The notes under the pieces are model-generated. The model saw only the letters and a list, made by a program, of their open reading frames with translations. It was not told the DNA's origin and made no database searches. From Hormiphora californensis (Eukaryota > Ctenophora > Tentaculata > Cydippida > Pleurobrachiidae), in assembly GCA_020137815.1 (NCBI GenBank), contig CM035350.1:9278550-9342549 (forward strand): a stretch of DNA of 64,000 nucleotides. Reading direction: 5' to 3'. Both the position numbers and the translations under genes were made by a program. The stretch's first letter is position 1. Each line of letters starts with the position of its first letter. This document shows, in pieces, positions 11,809-46,831 of the stretch.

Positions 11809-12143
11809 ATGGCTGCTACGGAGCAGGATTACATCATGGAGATGGAGGGTGAGGATGGAGTGGGGCCCTCCGGGATGGAAATGGAAGACGCGGACACGGG
11901 GTATCTGGATGACGAATACCTATACGAGGATGAGATAATGGACCCTAAGGAACGGGTCAAGAAGGAGTCTAAGAATGTGCCCCTACCTGCCAAGGAGAAG
12001 AGGCTGGGAGGGAAGAAGGCGTATAAGGAGTACATGGAGAGCATGAAGAACCAGAAGAGGCAGCAGCCAATTAACCCTGATGATATGCCGCTAAAAGACA
12101 AGATCAAGAAGATCTTCAAGAATGATCATCGATTCTACGGAAA
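11809..12143 (+). CDS. Alternative first exon of the ferlin gene (long acidic/basic N-terminus)
   Basis: An ATG at 11809 in a good context (catcATGGCT) opens 111 codons plus two bases, ending at GGAAA|gtaagt in phase 2. The peptide starts acidic (EMEGEDGVGPSGMEMEDADTG) and becomes Lys-rich, with no C2A-like motif. Because it ends in the same phase as exon 13091-13197, it can join 13458 in frame to give a ferlin of about 2,041 aa. A neighbouring independent gene is less likely, because no stop or poly(A) signal follows. Confidence 0.6.
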
Positions 12144-12363
12144 GTAAGTCATTTATCAGCCGTCATATTCTGTTGTCTACGTAACACCAGATCAGATTGT
12201 TTCACTCTCCCACGGTTTGATCCTAATCCAAATAATGGGAGTCATACCCTGGGTAGTAATCTAAATCTTGTTAAATCACTTAGGAAGCCTAATCGATATT
12301 GAGCAATATCTACTCATGTCATTACCCAAGGGGGGTGGTTTACTGGTTTAACCTGGGCTCGTG

Positions 12364-12369
<6 letters not shown>

Positions 12370-12407
<38 letters not shown>

Positions 12408-12892
12408 ATCTCTCTCTCTCTCTCTTTTTATCTCTCTCTCTCTCTCTCTCTCTATCGATCTATATCACTTGGCGAACCTGCTCATGGTAATTAATCACAC
12501 CACTTATTGGCAGTGAACAAGTGTGTCAAACGGGGTGTGGTGGGCGATTGCAGGGCGGGGAGAGAGAGAGATAGAAAGATAGAGAGAGAGAGAGAAAGAT
12601 AGAAAGATAGCGAGAGGGAGAATCTTGAAGGGATTATTAGACTGGTGTAGTTATGCCCAAACAAGCATCTCTCTCTCTCTCTTGATCGATTACGCTGTCT
12701 TCTTCACAACGAGACCGTGGTCCAATGAGTAGACAGAAAGGAAGTCACGTGGGTACCATCCATCCAACGGGAACACCCATGAGCACCCACGTGCTTACAG
12801 CTTACCCAATGTGAGAACCCATCCCTCTTTTTAATTGCTAATCTCACCCGATTAGAGCGTCAGCGGTCAGCTCCTCCAGAGAATCTATGCAT

Positions 12893-12970
<78 letters not shown>
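12370..12970. repeat. Three CT/GA microsatellite tracts
   Basis: CT tracts occupy 12367-12455 and 12893-12968; an interrupted GA/GATA stretch occupies 12560-12620. The last CT tract ends about 120 bp before the ATG at 13091, consistent with a promoter-proximal position. Confidence 0.9.
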
Positions 12971-12972
<2 letters not shown>

Positions 12973-13090
12973 CTCTCCTCGACAAGTTTCGCCAGTTCAA
13001 GCGTTGGTACATTTTGATTCCCCGACCAAGACAGTTGTGTGATACCAGTAGTAGTATTATAGTTCGAACAACATCACGTGAAGAAGAACC

Positions 13091-32430
<19,340 letters not shown>

Positions 32431-33125
32431 ACTGTGAAAGATGGCTCAACTAAAATGAGCGGAGTAAACTTACTAAAAAGAGACTCAAAAACAGGACTGA
32501 CTAGTTTTTTTTCGTGAGTGTGTCCGTGTGTGAGTGTGTGCGTGTGAGTGCTTATGAGGACTAAGCTTTCACCGCTCGCCCAATAAAATGTGAAGATGAT
32601 GATGTTAGAGAACTCGGTCAAGAGAAGAATGGAGTTCTGACAAAACTGACACACAGCAACCAGAGACACTCTCAATAAAACTTTTGTAAACATTCATTTT
32701 AATTTATTTTAATTATTTTACTTTTAGAGCTCACTCTACATGCACACACGCAATTGTATGCCCTTTTGTGACTCTACAAGAGTATTTTCCCCATTTTTGA
32801 GATGTTGTAATGATGATGATAATATTATGTTAAAAAGCATCTCATTTCCCTCCGATTTTGTGTGTGTGTAGTTATGTATGTTTGTGTGTGTGTGTGAATG
32901 CATGTTTTGATATTTGTTCGTGTGCGTGTGTGATTGTGTTTTTGATATTTTTATGCGCCGTGTTCCTTCCACGAAATGTAAAAATAGGGAGGATGGGGCT
33001 GGAAGTCCCACCCAGCCCCTCTCTCTCTCCCCCTGCACTATCGTTAGAAGGAACACCTGACGTTGTGTGTTAATGTGTTCTGAGCAAGTGTAAATAATAA
33101 CCGATAAAATGTAAATAAAAATCTT
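32431..33125 (+). other. Ferlin 3' UTR with several poly(A) signals
   Basis: After the stop at 32428-32430, AATAAA hexamers occur at about 32582, 32673 and 33113. GT-rich tracts (32515-32550, 32862-32940) could act as downstream GU-rich elements. The end of transcription cannot be fixed from sequence alone. Confidence 0.5.
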
Positions 33126-34580
33126 GAGCTGGCCTCCGTCCAGACCATATATTGTTTTTGAAAGCTCCGCAGCATTAGAATTTAGTTATTCAGGCCCTCA
33201 TTGATTGTTCTTTAAGAGTTTTTGTTTGCCATATAATATCTAATCGAAATTCCGTTTATTTTGAGATCTGTGCATCTGCCGCCGCATCGTTTTTAGCGAT
33301 TTATATTCTGCATGCTCAAGAACGTTTTTTTGTAACTGCTTGATGATAATTCCTGTTTGTAATTCAAAATATCATATTATGCCCAGCTATAATTAATATA
33401 TCCACAATTATTTGAGATTTATTTAAGATTAAGTTACTTAACTTATTTCATTTATTGAATTCGTTCATGTTTATTTGTAAATTGTGCTATGCAAAACTTT
33501 TCTGCTACGGCTTTCTCTGAACGAATTGTTAGTGTAATGTTGTATCAAGATTCTTGCTCAATAACCAAATTACTGCTTTTACTTCTAAATTGTTAAAGGA
33601 AATTGAAAGGAACCGACTCGGAACGGTGATTGCTAAAAATCGACGAGTTTGGAGAATTAAGCTGCGCGGCACAATAATTGCGCGTGACAAGTGCGCGCAC
33701 AGAAAAAATTTAAAATTCCTGTTTTTAAAAATAAAACACACTTTTTGTCGCGTCGTCAGTTTTTGGAATGCGCTGCAGCCCCCTCATGCGCGCACCCCCT
33801 TATATTATATTATAAGGGGCCTGCAACGTATGCCAACGTCAGTTTTTTTTCTTCATCAAAAATCAAAAATGTTACATTATCCCGCAATGAGGGGACTGCC
33901 GACTGTAGCATACGCCAACTCTCGTCTGGCGGCAAGAATAAGTCGCTTGCATGTTGTCGGTAAAGGCTCAATGATCTAAATTACCGTCAAACCTCCATTT
34001 ACATTTTACGTAAACTCGATTTGTTGTAACCACGCCTTTAGGGTCGGTAATTCATCAAGAGTACCCCCCCCCCTCCGATATAAGAAATAGGCAACATTTC
34101 AACTCGTGAAAATATCCCTTAACTTAACCGAGGAGTCTGGTAAATTGAGGATTGATTGTAAAGTCAATCCCTCTCCAGTCTCTCTGGAGGGCCGAGGGCA
34201 CAATTTGATTATGCCAATTTTGTAAATAATAATAGTATCTTAACTGTGAATTGTGACCCCGGTGATAATGCTTACCAAGTCTTTTTTCTGGCTGTGTAAT
34301 AAATTCTTTAAAAGAAGCCTTTGGAACCCCCGATTTGATTGTTTTGTTCAAACCTTTTTATTTTATTTTATAAAAAAAAAGTCGCGGGGCGCGGGGAGGG
34401 AGGGAGGGGGGAGGGAGGGAGGGGGAGGGAGGGTCGAACAAGGCAACGATTTGATACATATATAATAGCCTGTCCTTTCAATTTTTCAAGGAAATTCACA
34501 CAGTACAATTCGATGTCACCACTAATTAGTTAACTAATTAATAATAATCTTCCCTCATTTTACCAGGCCTTCCCATCATA
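33126..34580. other. Intergenic, no supported gene
   Basis: AT-rich sequence with short open frames (for example 33554-33979) lacking recognisable domains. A G-rich GGGA repeat lies at 34390-34435. Confidence 0.4.
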
Positions 34581-39579
<4,999 letters not shown>

Positions 39580-39737
39580 AAAGAAGAAGCAGCAGCATGA
39601 AATTGTGAACTTTTATATTAACGCTGAACTTCCCCTGTATATCGATCAAATGAAAACACTTAATTTTGAATAACTTAAAAAGAGGGTTTTTAAAATGTCG
39701 TCAATAAATTAATCCCAGATAAAATAATAAAGTCCGT

Positions 39738-41936
39738 TCAGCAGTCTTCATCCTTTATCGTTCTCCGTTTCTTTTTTACCGGTTCTTCCTCTTCTTTGGG
39801 CGGTTCGCTGCTTGCCTCTCCTTCTGTCTTCTCTTCATCTACTTCTGCGGGTGCTGTGTCTTCAATAAATGACATATCTGTTGGTCTTTCCTCTCCCTCG
39901 GGCTGAAACAAAATGGAGGATTAATCTTAGGAAATTGATGTTTTTTCTCGGGAGAGAGATAGGGATAGATAGAGAAAGAGAGATAGCAACTAACCCGTGT
40001 GTTTGGAGGAGTGTTAAAGTAAGGTAATCGCCCTCTCTGGAAGTCTTGGAAAACTATTCGTGCCACGGCGTCCAAGTCTGGTTCTCCCTTTTTCAACAAC
40101 TTTCCCATCCGTTTACAAAGTTGTGCCAGGAAATCCTCTCCGTCCTTCCACTCTTCGATCTGTGTTAAATAATGTTAGATAATATTAAATGGGTTAAACA
40201 TGATGCAGTGACATGATTCCTCAACAGATGGCTAAATAACTTGCTGTTATATCGCATTTGTGGTGTTTGTTACCTTGTAGGCCTGTGTGAGGTATTGAGG
40301 TTTGATCTTCTGGATGATGGGGTCTATATAGGCAGATGGAGTGGGTACCATTTCCATTCTCACCACCCCTTTACAGATCATATCGGCATTAGAGTCTGAT
40401 GTGTTACTAACAACCCCAGGGCAATCTATCAGGTTCACTCTTTTGAACAGGGTCACATACTGCCAGACTTTGGTCTCACCAGCCAGGGGCGCTACTTTAC
40501 AGCACTGAAAATAGAGATATATTGTTGGAAATAGGATTTGTCATGTTCATAACATTTGTGGGTCTAGCTAGGCTATACTCGCTCGAAGGAAGGCAAGATT
40601 GACATATAACAGGAGATTGGAGTGGAGAGGATACCGGGTTGGTGAAGGGAGGGTGTCATAATAGTGGTACCTTTTTGTGCATTAGAGTATTGATAATGGA
40701 GCTCTTTCCTACGTTAGGATAGCCAATGAAACCCACACTAATCTGTTTCTTATCCCCGTGAAGTTTAGAAAACTGTCTCAATAGGTTGATCAGGGCACCT
40801 GGAGTAGTAGGAGGGTTAATTAGTAAGGGGTTGTTATCGATTAGTCTGGGGTCATTATTTATTAGAAGGGAACGTTAAAAAAGATAATCGGCCTTCCTTT
40901 TTCACCAAATCAAGGCAATCAAAACGCCGTACCTTTTCCAAATGATTTCTTGAGGGTAGCGTGGAATGCCAGGGTAGGGTGCTCTTTGGAGAGATTAACT
41001 AGCCACCCCTTAGTAACCCAGGTAGGTACAAGATCACACTTGTTCAACACAAATACCAGGTGCTTGTGGGCTTTCTCTGTCTTTAGAAAGTGCTCTACAT
41101 ACTTTGATCTCGTACCCTGTGTAAGGGGATGGAAGAAGTTATAGACATGGGGGGTGAGAGACATGTTGTTAGCTTCGTTAGGATAGAAACTAGCTAATTG
41201 TTATTAAGATTATTAATTATTAATTAATTACCTGAGGATCTCTAGCATCCAAGACCTGTATCACTACATCGCTGCTGTCAATAACCTTGAACAACTCAGC
41301 GTGTATCCTCTTACTCTGTCCTGCCTGGAAAATATAATCGTTCGGAGCGTCCCTCGGCTCGTCCTCTGCTGGCACTTCCTTCTCATCGTGTTTCTCTGTG
41401 TCAGTCGCTATCTTCTGAACCATCTCACTGAGGTTTTCAGCAGCCAGCTTGGGTCGTTTTCTCAACTTCTTCGGACCAAATGTGCTCTCAAAAGTCTCCG
41501 TTTTAAGGATGTGAACGTTAGCGGTCTTTGCTGTCTCCTGGAGGAGTCCGGTGGGTACTTTGCTACTCTTCATAACGACCTGATAGGGGTTGTTCTGGAT
41601 CTTGCCCATTTCACTCTGGAACCTCTGTAGAGCGTTCTGCGTCAGTGTCCGGGTGTTACCAAACCATTTCCTGTTAGGTTCTATCCTAGCTCGTTCCCCT
41701 GATTTAGCTTTCTCCTGATACTCTGCAGCCTGTACAATCTGACCATCCCTGTTTCGCTTAGGTCCAGCTGTCTTGTACATGTTTAGACGTTTAACTGTGG
41801 CTTTGTCCCTAATCCCAACTGGCATTTTAGATTTCCTGTTTTTTAAGCTCATGCTGTTGCCAATCTTAACTCGTCCCGGGGCTGAGCCGCCCCCTCCACC
41901 CTTCTTGTCGCCACCCGTCTTGGTCTGTTTGCCCAT
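39738..41936 (-). CDS. GNL2: Nucleolar GTP-binding protein 2 (NGP-1), 6 exons
   Basis: GNL2/Nog2 is a circularly permuted GTPase needed for late pre-60S ribosome assembly and nuclear export. Exons: 41936-41232, 41116-40933, 40798-40671, 40504-40274, 40159-39995, 39902-39738, all in phase, giving 525 aa. The N-terminal NGP1NT region (aa 1-200; [24 protein letters not shown]) is followed by GTPase motifs in permuted order: LDARDPQ, G4 NKCDLVP, G1 [10 protein letters not shown]3 DCPGV. The tail is acidic then basic ([11 protein letters not shown]). It is shorter than vertebrate GNL2 (about 730 aa), mainly by loss of C-terminal low-complexity sequence. It is the first of three consecutive minus-strand housekeeping genes. 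Confidence 0.95.
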
Positions 41937-42054
41937 GCTGCTTTATAGAGTGAAAACAGGGTTAGTTTATGGGATAAAGGGTTAGGGTTGTTAGGGAGTA
42001 ATTAAAGGGAGACCGGGGTGGTACCCATCATTTCTGATCGGGTTGGTAAAATCA

Positions 42055-42290
42055 TGGAAGCATGGGTGGTCGCAACCAGAGAGTGATAGGTGGTAAACAG
42101 AGTGGTCGCAACCAGAGAGTGACAGGTGGTAAACAGGGTGGTCGCAACCAGAGAGTGATAGGTGGTAAACAGAGTGGTCGCAACCAGAGAGTGATAGGTG
42201 GTAAACAGAGTGGTCGCAACTAGAGTGAGAGAGGTGGCTAACAAATAGTGGTCGCAACTAGAGTGAGAGAGGTGGGTAACAGGTGCGCGC
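42055..42290. repeat. 36-bp minisatellite
   Basis: About six copies of a unit containing GAGAGTGATAGGTGGTAAAC and AGAGTGGTCGCAACC, located between the GNL2 start and the 3' end of the NDUFB8-like gene. Its minus-strand reading (SLSGCDHSVYHL) is periodic but not supported as a gene. Confidence 0.92.
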
Positions 42291-42437
42291 GAAGTTGCGC
42301 GAAGAACTACAAAACGTTGGCAAAATGTTGCTAGTACAAACAGTGAACACCGCCTCAATCTGTCCCACTTAGCGGTGAGCTATAATTCCACCACCGCCGC
42401 TCAATAATTTACAAACTCATTTCTTCTCAGTCTGTTT

Positions 42438-43458
42438 TCATTTTGTAAAGCCGCTATCAAACTCCAGCTGGGGGATGTGGGTGGTAATCCATCTTCTGTG
42501 TTCTCTAGGTACGAGCGGGTTACCGCCCTGTTCCTCCCATAGGTTGTCGAAGGGTTTGGGTCGAGGTGCCATGAACTGTAGACCGTACTTCTTATCTAGG
42601 ACGTCCACAGTCTGAAAATAAGTGGTGTAGTTGGGAGAAACTAGGGATTGGGTATCATCTCAGATAAATCCTTGGGATTTGATTGGTTGTTATTGATATC
42701 ATCTATGATCTACTAAATACAGACACTCGACAGGATATTATTAATTGAGTGTTAGTCATCTAAATCATGTAAATGTAAATATGACAGGATATCCGGAGCT
42801 TACCTCCATGATGGTTATAACAAGGCCCACCACAAATATCAGGCTCAAATAACCACTCCAGTTGTTCTCTTTTCCATTTATCCGAGCGTGCTCTTGTCCC
42901 ATTGGTGTTAACCATTCCTGAAATGTGGTTAACAGTGGTTACTATCATGGTAACTAGTTCATCATGGTTACCATAGCGACTAGCGTTACCATTGGTTACC
43001 ATAGCAACTAATGGCTGACTACAGATAGATCAGTACAAATTACCATCTGATATGATGTAAGCACATGTGACATGTCCACGCTAATTGGGAATGTAAAAAG
43101 AATGAGATGTTACAAATACAAGCACGGGGAAATTTCCAATTAAATAATTCCATACCTCCAAAATGTGGAATGTCTCTCCATAATTCTTCCGCACCCCAAT
43201 ACCATAATCGTATTTAAGGTTGGGATTCTTCAGCTGCCGATAGTAAAACGGCATTCTAGGATATGAGCTGTCTTTTGGTGCAAAGCCTCCCATGTCATAA
43301 TTAGGGCCCCGTGCGTAGGGTACACTGCCCTTGTTTCGACCATAAAAAGTGTCCTCATAGTTCCTCATGTCCTCCGGGTCAATGTACCATTTGTCACCTC
43401 GCACCGGGACCGAGGTTCGAAGAAGGGAGGGCCGCAACCTCCCTACTACATACGCCAT
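42438..43458 (-). CDS. Mitochondrial complex I subunit, NDUFB8-like
   Basis: Exons 43458-43156, 42917-42804 and 42611-42438 join in phase (197 aa). The start used is the proximal ATG at 43458, giving MAYVVGRLRPSLLRTSVP, an Arg-rich amphipathic mitochondrial presequence. Next is a hydrophilic region (DKWYIDPEDMRNYEDTFY, FAPKDSSYPRMPFYYRQ). The middle exon encodes one membrane helix (WSGYLSLIFVVGLVITIME). The C-terminus FDNLWEEQGGNPLVPRE resembles the conserved NDUFB8 ending with NNLxxERGGDP. NDUFB8 is a single-pass accessory subunit of the NADH dehydrogenase membrane arm. Assignment rests on domain order and this C-terminal motif. Further in-frame ATGs exist upstream because the first codons lie in a minisatellite (43415-44150). 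Confidence 0.75.
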
Positions 43459-44150
43459 GGCTAGGGAGAGGGAGGGAGTGAGTGAGGGGGAGAGAAGGGA
43501 GGGCCGCAACCTCCCGACTACATACGCCATGGCTCTAGAGAGAGGGAGGGGAGTGAGTGAGGGGGAGAGAAGGGAGGGCCGCAACCTCCCGACTACATAC
43601 GCCATGGCTAGGGAGAGGGAGGGGAGGGACTGAGGTTCGAAGAAGGGAGGGCCGCAACCTCCCGACTACATACGCCATGGCTAGGGAGAGAGGGAGGGGA
43701 GGGAGTGAGGGGGAGAGAAGGGAGGGCCGCAACCTCCCGACTACATACGCCATGGCTAGGGAGAGTGAGGGGAGGGAGTGAGGTTCGGAGAAGGGAGGGC
43801 CGCAACCTCCCGACTACATACGCCATGGCTAGAGAGAGGGAGGGGAGGGAGTGAGGGGGAGAGAAGGGAGGGCCGCAACCTCCCGACTACATACGCCATG
43901 GCTAGAGAGAGAGGGAGGGGAGGGAGTGAGGGGGAGAGAAGGGAGGGCCGCAACCTCCCAACTACATACGCCATGGCTAGAGAGAGAGTGAGAGGGAGTG
44001 AGGGGGAGAGAAGGGAGGGCCGCAACCTCCCGACTACATACGCCATGGCTAGAGAGAGGGAGGGGAGGGAGGTGAGGGGGAGAGAAGGGAGGGCCGCAAC
44101 CTCCCGACTACATACGCCATGGCTAGAGAGAGAGGGAGGGGAGGGAGGTG
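43415..44150 (-). repeat. ~73-bp minisatellite carrying the start codon and presequence, 10 copies
   Basis: Ten tandem copies (72-75 bp) each contain, on the minus strand, an ATG and 12 further codons encoding MAYVVGRLRPSLL, followed by a pyrimidine-rich stretch. ATGs are at 43458, 43530, 43605, 43678, 43753, 43826, 43899, 43974, 44046 and 44120. Only the copy at 43458 runs into the mature protein. The copies at 43530 and 43605 stay in frame with it, which would extend the N-terminus by 24 or 49 residues. Confidence 0.93.
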
Positions 44151-44658
44151 AGATATACAGTCTAGTTTATAGAGGAGATAGGTAGAGTTGAGATGGAGAT
44201 AAACAGAAAGGGGGAGAGATCGGTTGATGTGGGAGGGGTGAGATAGGTAGAGGGAGCGAGGAGGCTTGCATTTGGGTAAAACAGATTGGAAATGGGGTTA
44301 ATTAAAACACATGTCTCTGCTATAAAGTGTTCGAATGTTCTTTAATACAAAGCGTTATTGATTCTTCTAAAAATCCCATATTATTATGTAACATTATATA
44401 ACTGTCATGTAACTTGTGAGAGACAGTGTTATATCTGACGAGTGTGTACAAACCCACGCCATCAAGTTATACCAATGTTCATTTATATTAACTTCATATA
44501 TTAACTTCATCTTCTTCTTCATCATCGCAGTAGCCACCTCGTCTCAAACTGTTCTGAACAATAATTGTCACGTTAGAAAATTGTTTTTCATCAAAAATTA
44601 AACAAACAAAGTAAAAATAACGACATAACAGTCTTACCAAGAGTGAAAGGGCGTCAAC

Positions 44659-45303
44659 TCAGGTAGCTCCTTTTTCCAAAAGTTTTGAGTTTTCAGATTT
44701 CAATTGCGAGTTCTCTCGTTTCAAAGCGGCGATCTCCTTTCCCATTCGCTCCACTTCATCTCTCAGTTCATTATTAGTATCATTCGAACTAAACCTCTCC
44801 TTTTCCTTCTCCATCTCCAAATTAGTCACAATCTTATCCAAATTAACTATCTCCTCTATCAGCTCAGATCTCGTCTTATTTTCCATCATATCGGCCTTCA
44901 TACTATCAAACGTCTCCGCGAAATCGTTCTCAAAGAACCTCCCAGAGCTCTGTTTCGCTTCCTCCTGGTCATCACAACTCACCCCGCTGAGCGACTCACC
45001 ACCATCGTCCGAGTCGTAGCACATGCCAACTGGTGTTTGGTTGGGCGTGGCGGTCTTGTGCTCCTGCATGAGGAACTGGGTGGTATTGTTAGGGGCAGAT
45101 ATCTTGCTGCTTGCCAAACGGGCCTCTGCTAACTTCCTGTCTCGTTCGTTTAGCTCCTCCTTCTCCTCCCAGGTAAGTTTGAAGTAGGGTTTTTTGCTCT
45201 TTTTCTGTTTCCTTGGGGCTCTCCTTGTTTTCTTTTTAAAGGAGCCCTGGTCCGCTTGCTCGGTCGAGTGGGGGTTGTCCATACTCATCACAATGCTAGC
45301 CAT
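44659..45303 (-). CDS. HEXIM: HEXIM-type P-TEFb inhibitor, single exon
   Basis: HEXIM proteins bind 7SK snRNA and then inhibit the CDK9-cyclin T kinase, restraining RNA polymerase II elongation. The 214-aa frame has the family layout: an Arg/Lys-rich RNA-binding region leading into the conserved KPYFKLTWEEKEE (about aa 39-51), then APNNTTQFLMQEH (about 73-85), which matches the PYNTTQFLM kinase-inhibitory motif but with Asn in place of Tyr. An acidic stretch follows (YDSDDGGESLSG), then a FFENDFAETFDSM segment and a C-terminal leucine-rich coiled coil (about 150-214) for dimerisation and cyclin T binding. It is intronless, as in vertebrates, and shorter than human HEXIM1 (359 aa). Confidence 0.93.
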   Translation of the reverse strand: MASIVMSMDNPHSTEQADQGSFKKKTRRAPRKQKKSKKPYFKLTWEEKEELNERDRKLAEARLASSKISAPNNTTQFLMQEHKTATPNQTPVGMCYDSDDGGESLSGVSCDDQEEAKQSSGRFFENDFAETFDSMKADMMENKTRSELIEEIVNLDKIVTNLEMEKEKERFSSNDTNNELRDEVERMGKEIAALKRENSQLKSENSKLLEKGAT

Positions 45304-45930
45304 GCTGAAATAGATAGGTTTAGCAAAACACAGAACATGCTGAAATAGATAGGGTTAGCAAAACACAGAACATGCTGAAATAGAAGTTATAAGTTTAGCA
45401 AAACACAGAACTAGATATTTATAATAACGTTTGAGCTGTAGTATCGGCTACGTCATCGCGACTTCTCAGTTCTCACTGGTTGTTGAACGATGGACAATCA
45501 TCAATGGACAAGCCGGGACTTCCTTTTATCGCTCTGCATCGCAAGCGGGCAAGCATTTCTCAAAAGTCAAATGACAATCTTGTACTATGAACTACCAGGG
45601 AGAGCATTTTGCAACCGATCTTGTGACCACTGGCCGGTTACTTGTTAGCAGTCTCAGTGTCTGCTAGCATCAGTGGTGCTCCACCTTCCTCCGTCCTCGC
45701 TTTTGAATTTTCCTTTTTTGGTTGGCTTGACACAGTTTTGGCATACTCAAGGCCACAGCGATTCCAGGTCACTGGTCAAAACTGAAAGCCGTCAAAAACC
45801 AGGGACGGGGGCCTCACGTGTGGACGCACGGTGAGCGACGTCACTGAATTTTTTTGGCATACGTTGCTGGCCCAGCGCGGGATAAGGCAGCGCTTTTCAA
45901 CTGAATTTTTAGGCCAGCGTTAAAATCTGG

Positions 45931-46075
45931 TAGTGGAAGCTCTTACGGTATTCCCACGGCCGTGGGAAAAGAGAGATAGATAGAAATACTAAGAGAGAGA
46001 GAAATTTCTCTCTCTTAGTATTTCTATCTATCTCTCTTTTCCCACGGGCGTGGGAATACCGTAAGAGCTTCCACT
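45931..46075. mobile_element. 145-bp near-perfect palindromic MITE with TA flanks
   Basis: The arms 45931-46002 and 46004-46075 are almost exact complements around 46003. The ends are TA-GTGGAAGCTCTTACGG on one side and the mirror image on the other, suggesting a TA target duplication (Tc1/mariner-like). It is inserted in the larger inverted-repeat element. Confidence 0.88.
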
Positions 46076-46104
46076 ATGGGTGTTTTGGGAGTGCTGACAA
46101 ACGG

Positions 46105-46170
46105 TTTTTTAGGGTTAGGGCTAAAGTAGGGTTAGGGTTAGGGCTTGGGTTTGGGTTGGGGTTAGGCCTT
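46105..46170. repeat. Short telomere-like TTAGGG motifs
   Basis: Several degenerate TTAGGG units occur here and again at 46660-46705, both next to a GTGCTGACA/GTGTCAGCA-like sequence. This is too short and imperfect to be a telomere; it is probably part of the transposon neighbourhood. Confidence 0.6.
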
Positions 46171-46831
46171 GACATTCCTTACCATATAAACTTTGAATCA
46201 GCCAAAACGGTTGAGTGGTTTGGCGGTTAGAGCCATTTTAGTGAATCAACTTTTTTGGCAGCGCGCACCTGTAAACAGGCCTCCAAACACCCAGATAATA
46301 CTACACAACCCACTAGGGACCTCAAACACCCAGATCGTAACGGCGCCCGAATTTTTAACGCTGGCCTTTTTTTCGGGGGACTGCAAAAATAAAATTGCGG
46401 TAAAAATTTTAAATTGCAGCTAAAAAAACAGCAACGTCGCATTTAATGTAACGCGCGAAAAATATTGTTAATGCGCTGCAAAAACAAAATATATGTTTTT
46501 TTCAGATTGGAAATTTCTTTTATTTGACTCTTTCTTTTTTTGAAAAGTCTTGAAAAGCGCTGCCTTATCCCGCGCAACGTTTGCCAATGAAAAGTCAAAA
46601 GACCCCAGTGTCGGGAAAAGTTAACATCTGGGCGTTTGAGTGTCAGCACTAACGGTATTTAGGGTTAGGACTAAAGTAGGATTAGGGTTAGGCCTTAGGG
46701 CTGGGGTTTAAATGACCACTTCAAAAAAATCCGATATTTTTAAACTTTGAAAATTCCTTTTTGTTTGTTTTACCTCTCGCGAGTTGAAAAACTGATACTT
46801 TCAACTCAAAACAGCTGCTCCCATTTTAGTT

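Larger units (their letters stand above)
45854..46587. mobile_element. Inverted-repeat DNA element with a nested palindromic MITE
   Basis: The left arm TTGGCATACGTTGC...GGGATAAGGCAGCGCTTTTCAA (45854-45900) is mirrored near 46550-46587 (TTGAAAAGCGCTGCCTTATC...AACGTTTGCCAA). A second arm pair containing AGGCCAGCGTTAAAA (45911) and TTTTTAACGCTGGCCT (46351) lies inside it. There is no transposase frame. It separates the divergent HEXIM and AP5B1 genes. Confidence 0.8.

Noticed and set aside
41991-42358. Minus-strand SLSGCDHSVYHL repeat protein
   Set aside because: Translation of a 36-bp minisatellite in an intergenic interval.
46195-46245. A tRNA gene (GTTGAGTGGTTTGGCGGTTAGAGCC resembles an A-box/D-arm)
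   Set aside because: No B-box and no acceptor stem follow.
46105-46705. A telomere or interstitial telomere array
   Set aside because: Only a few degenerate TTAGGG units beside a transposon; internal to a gene-rich region.
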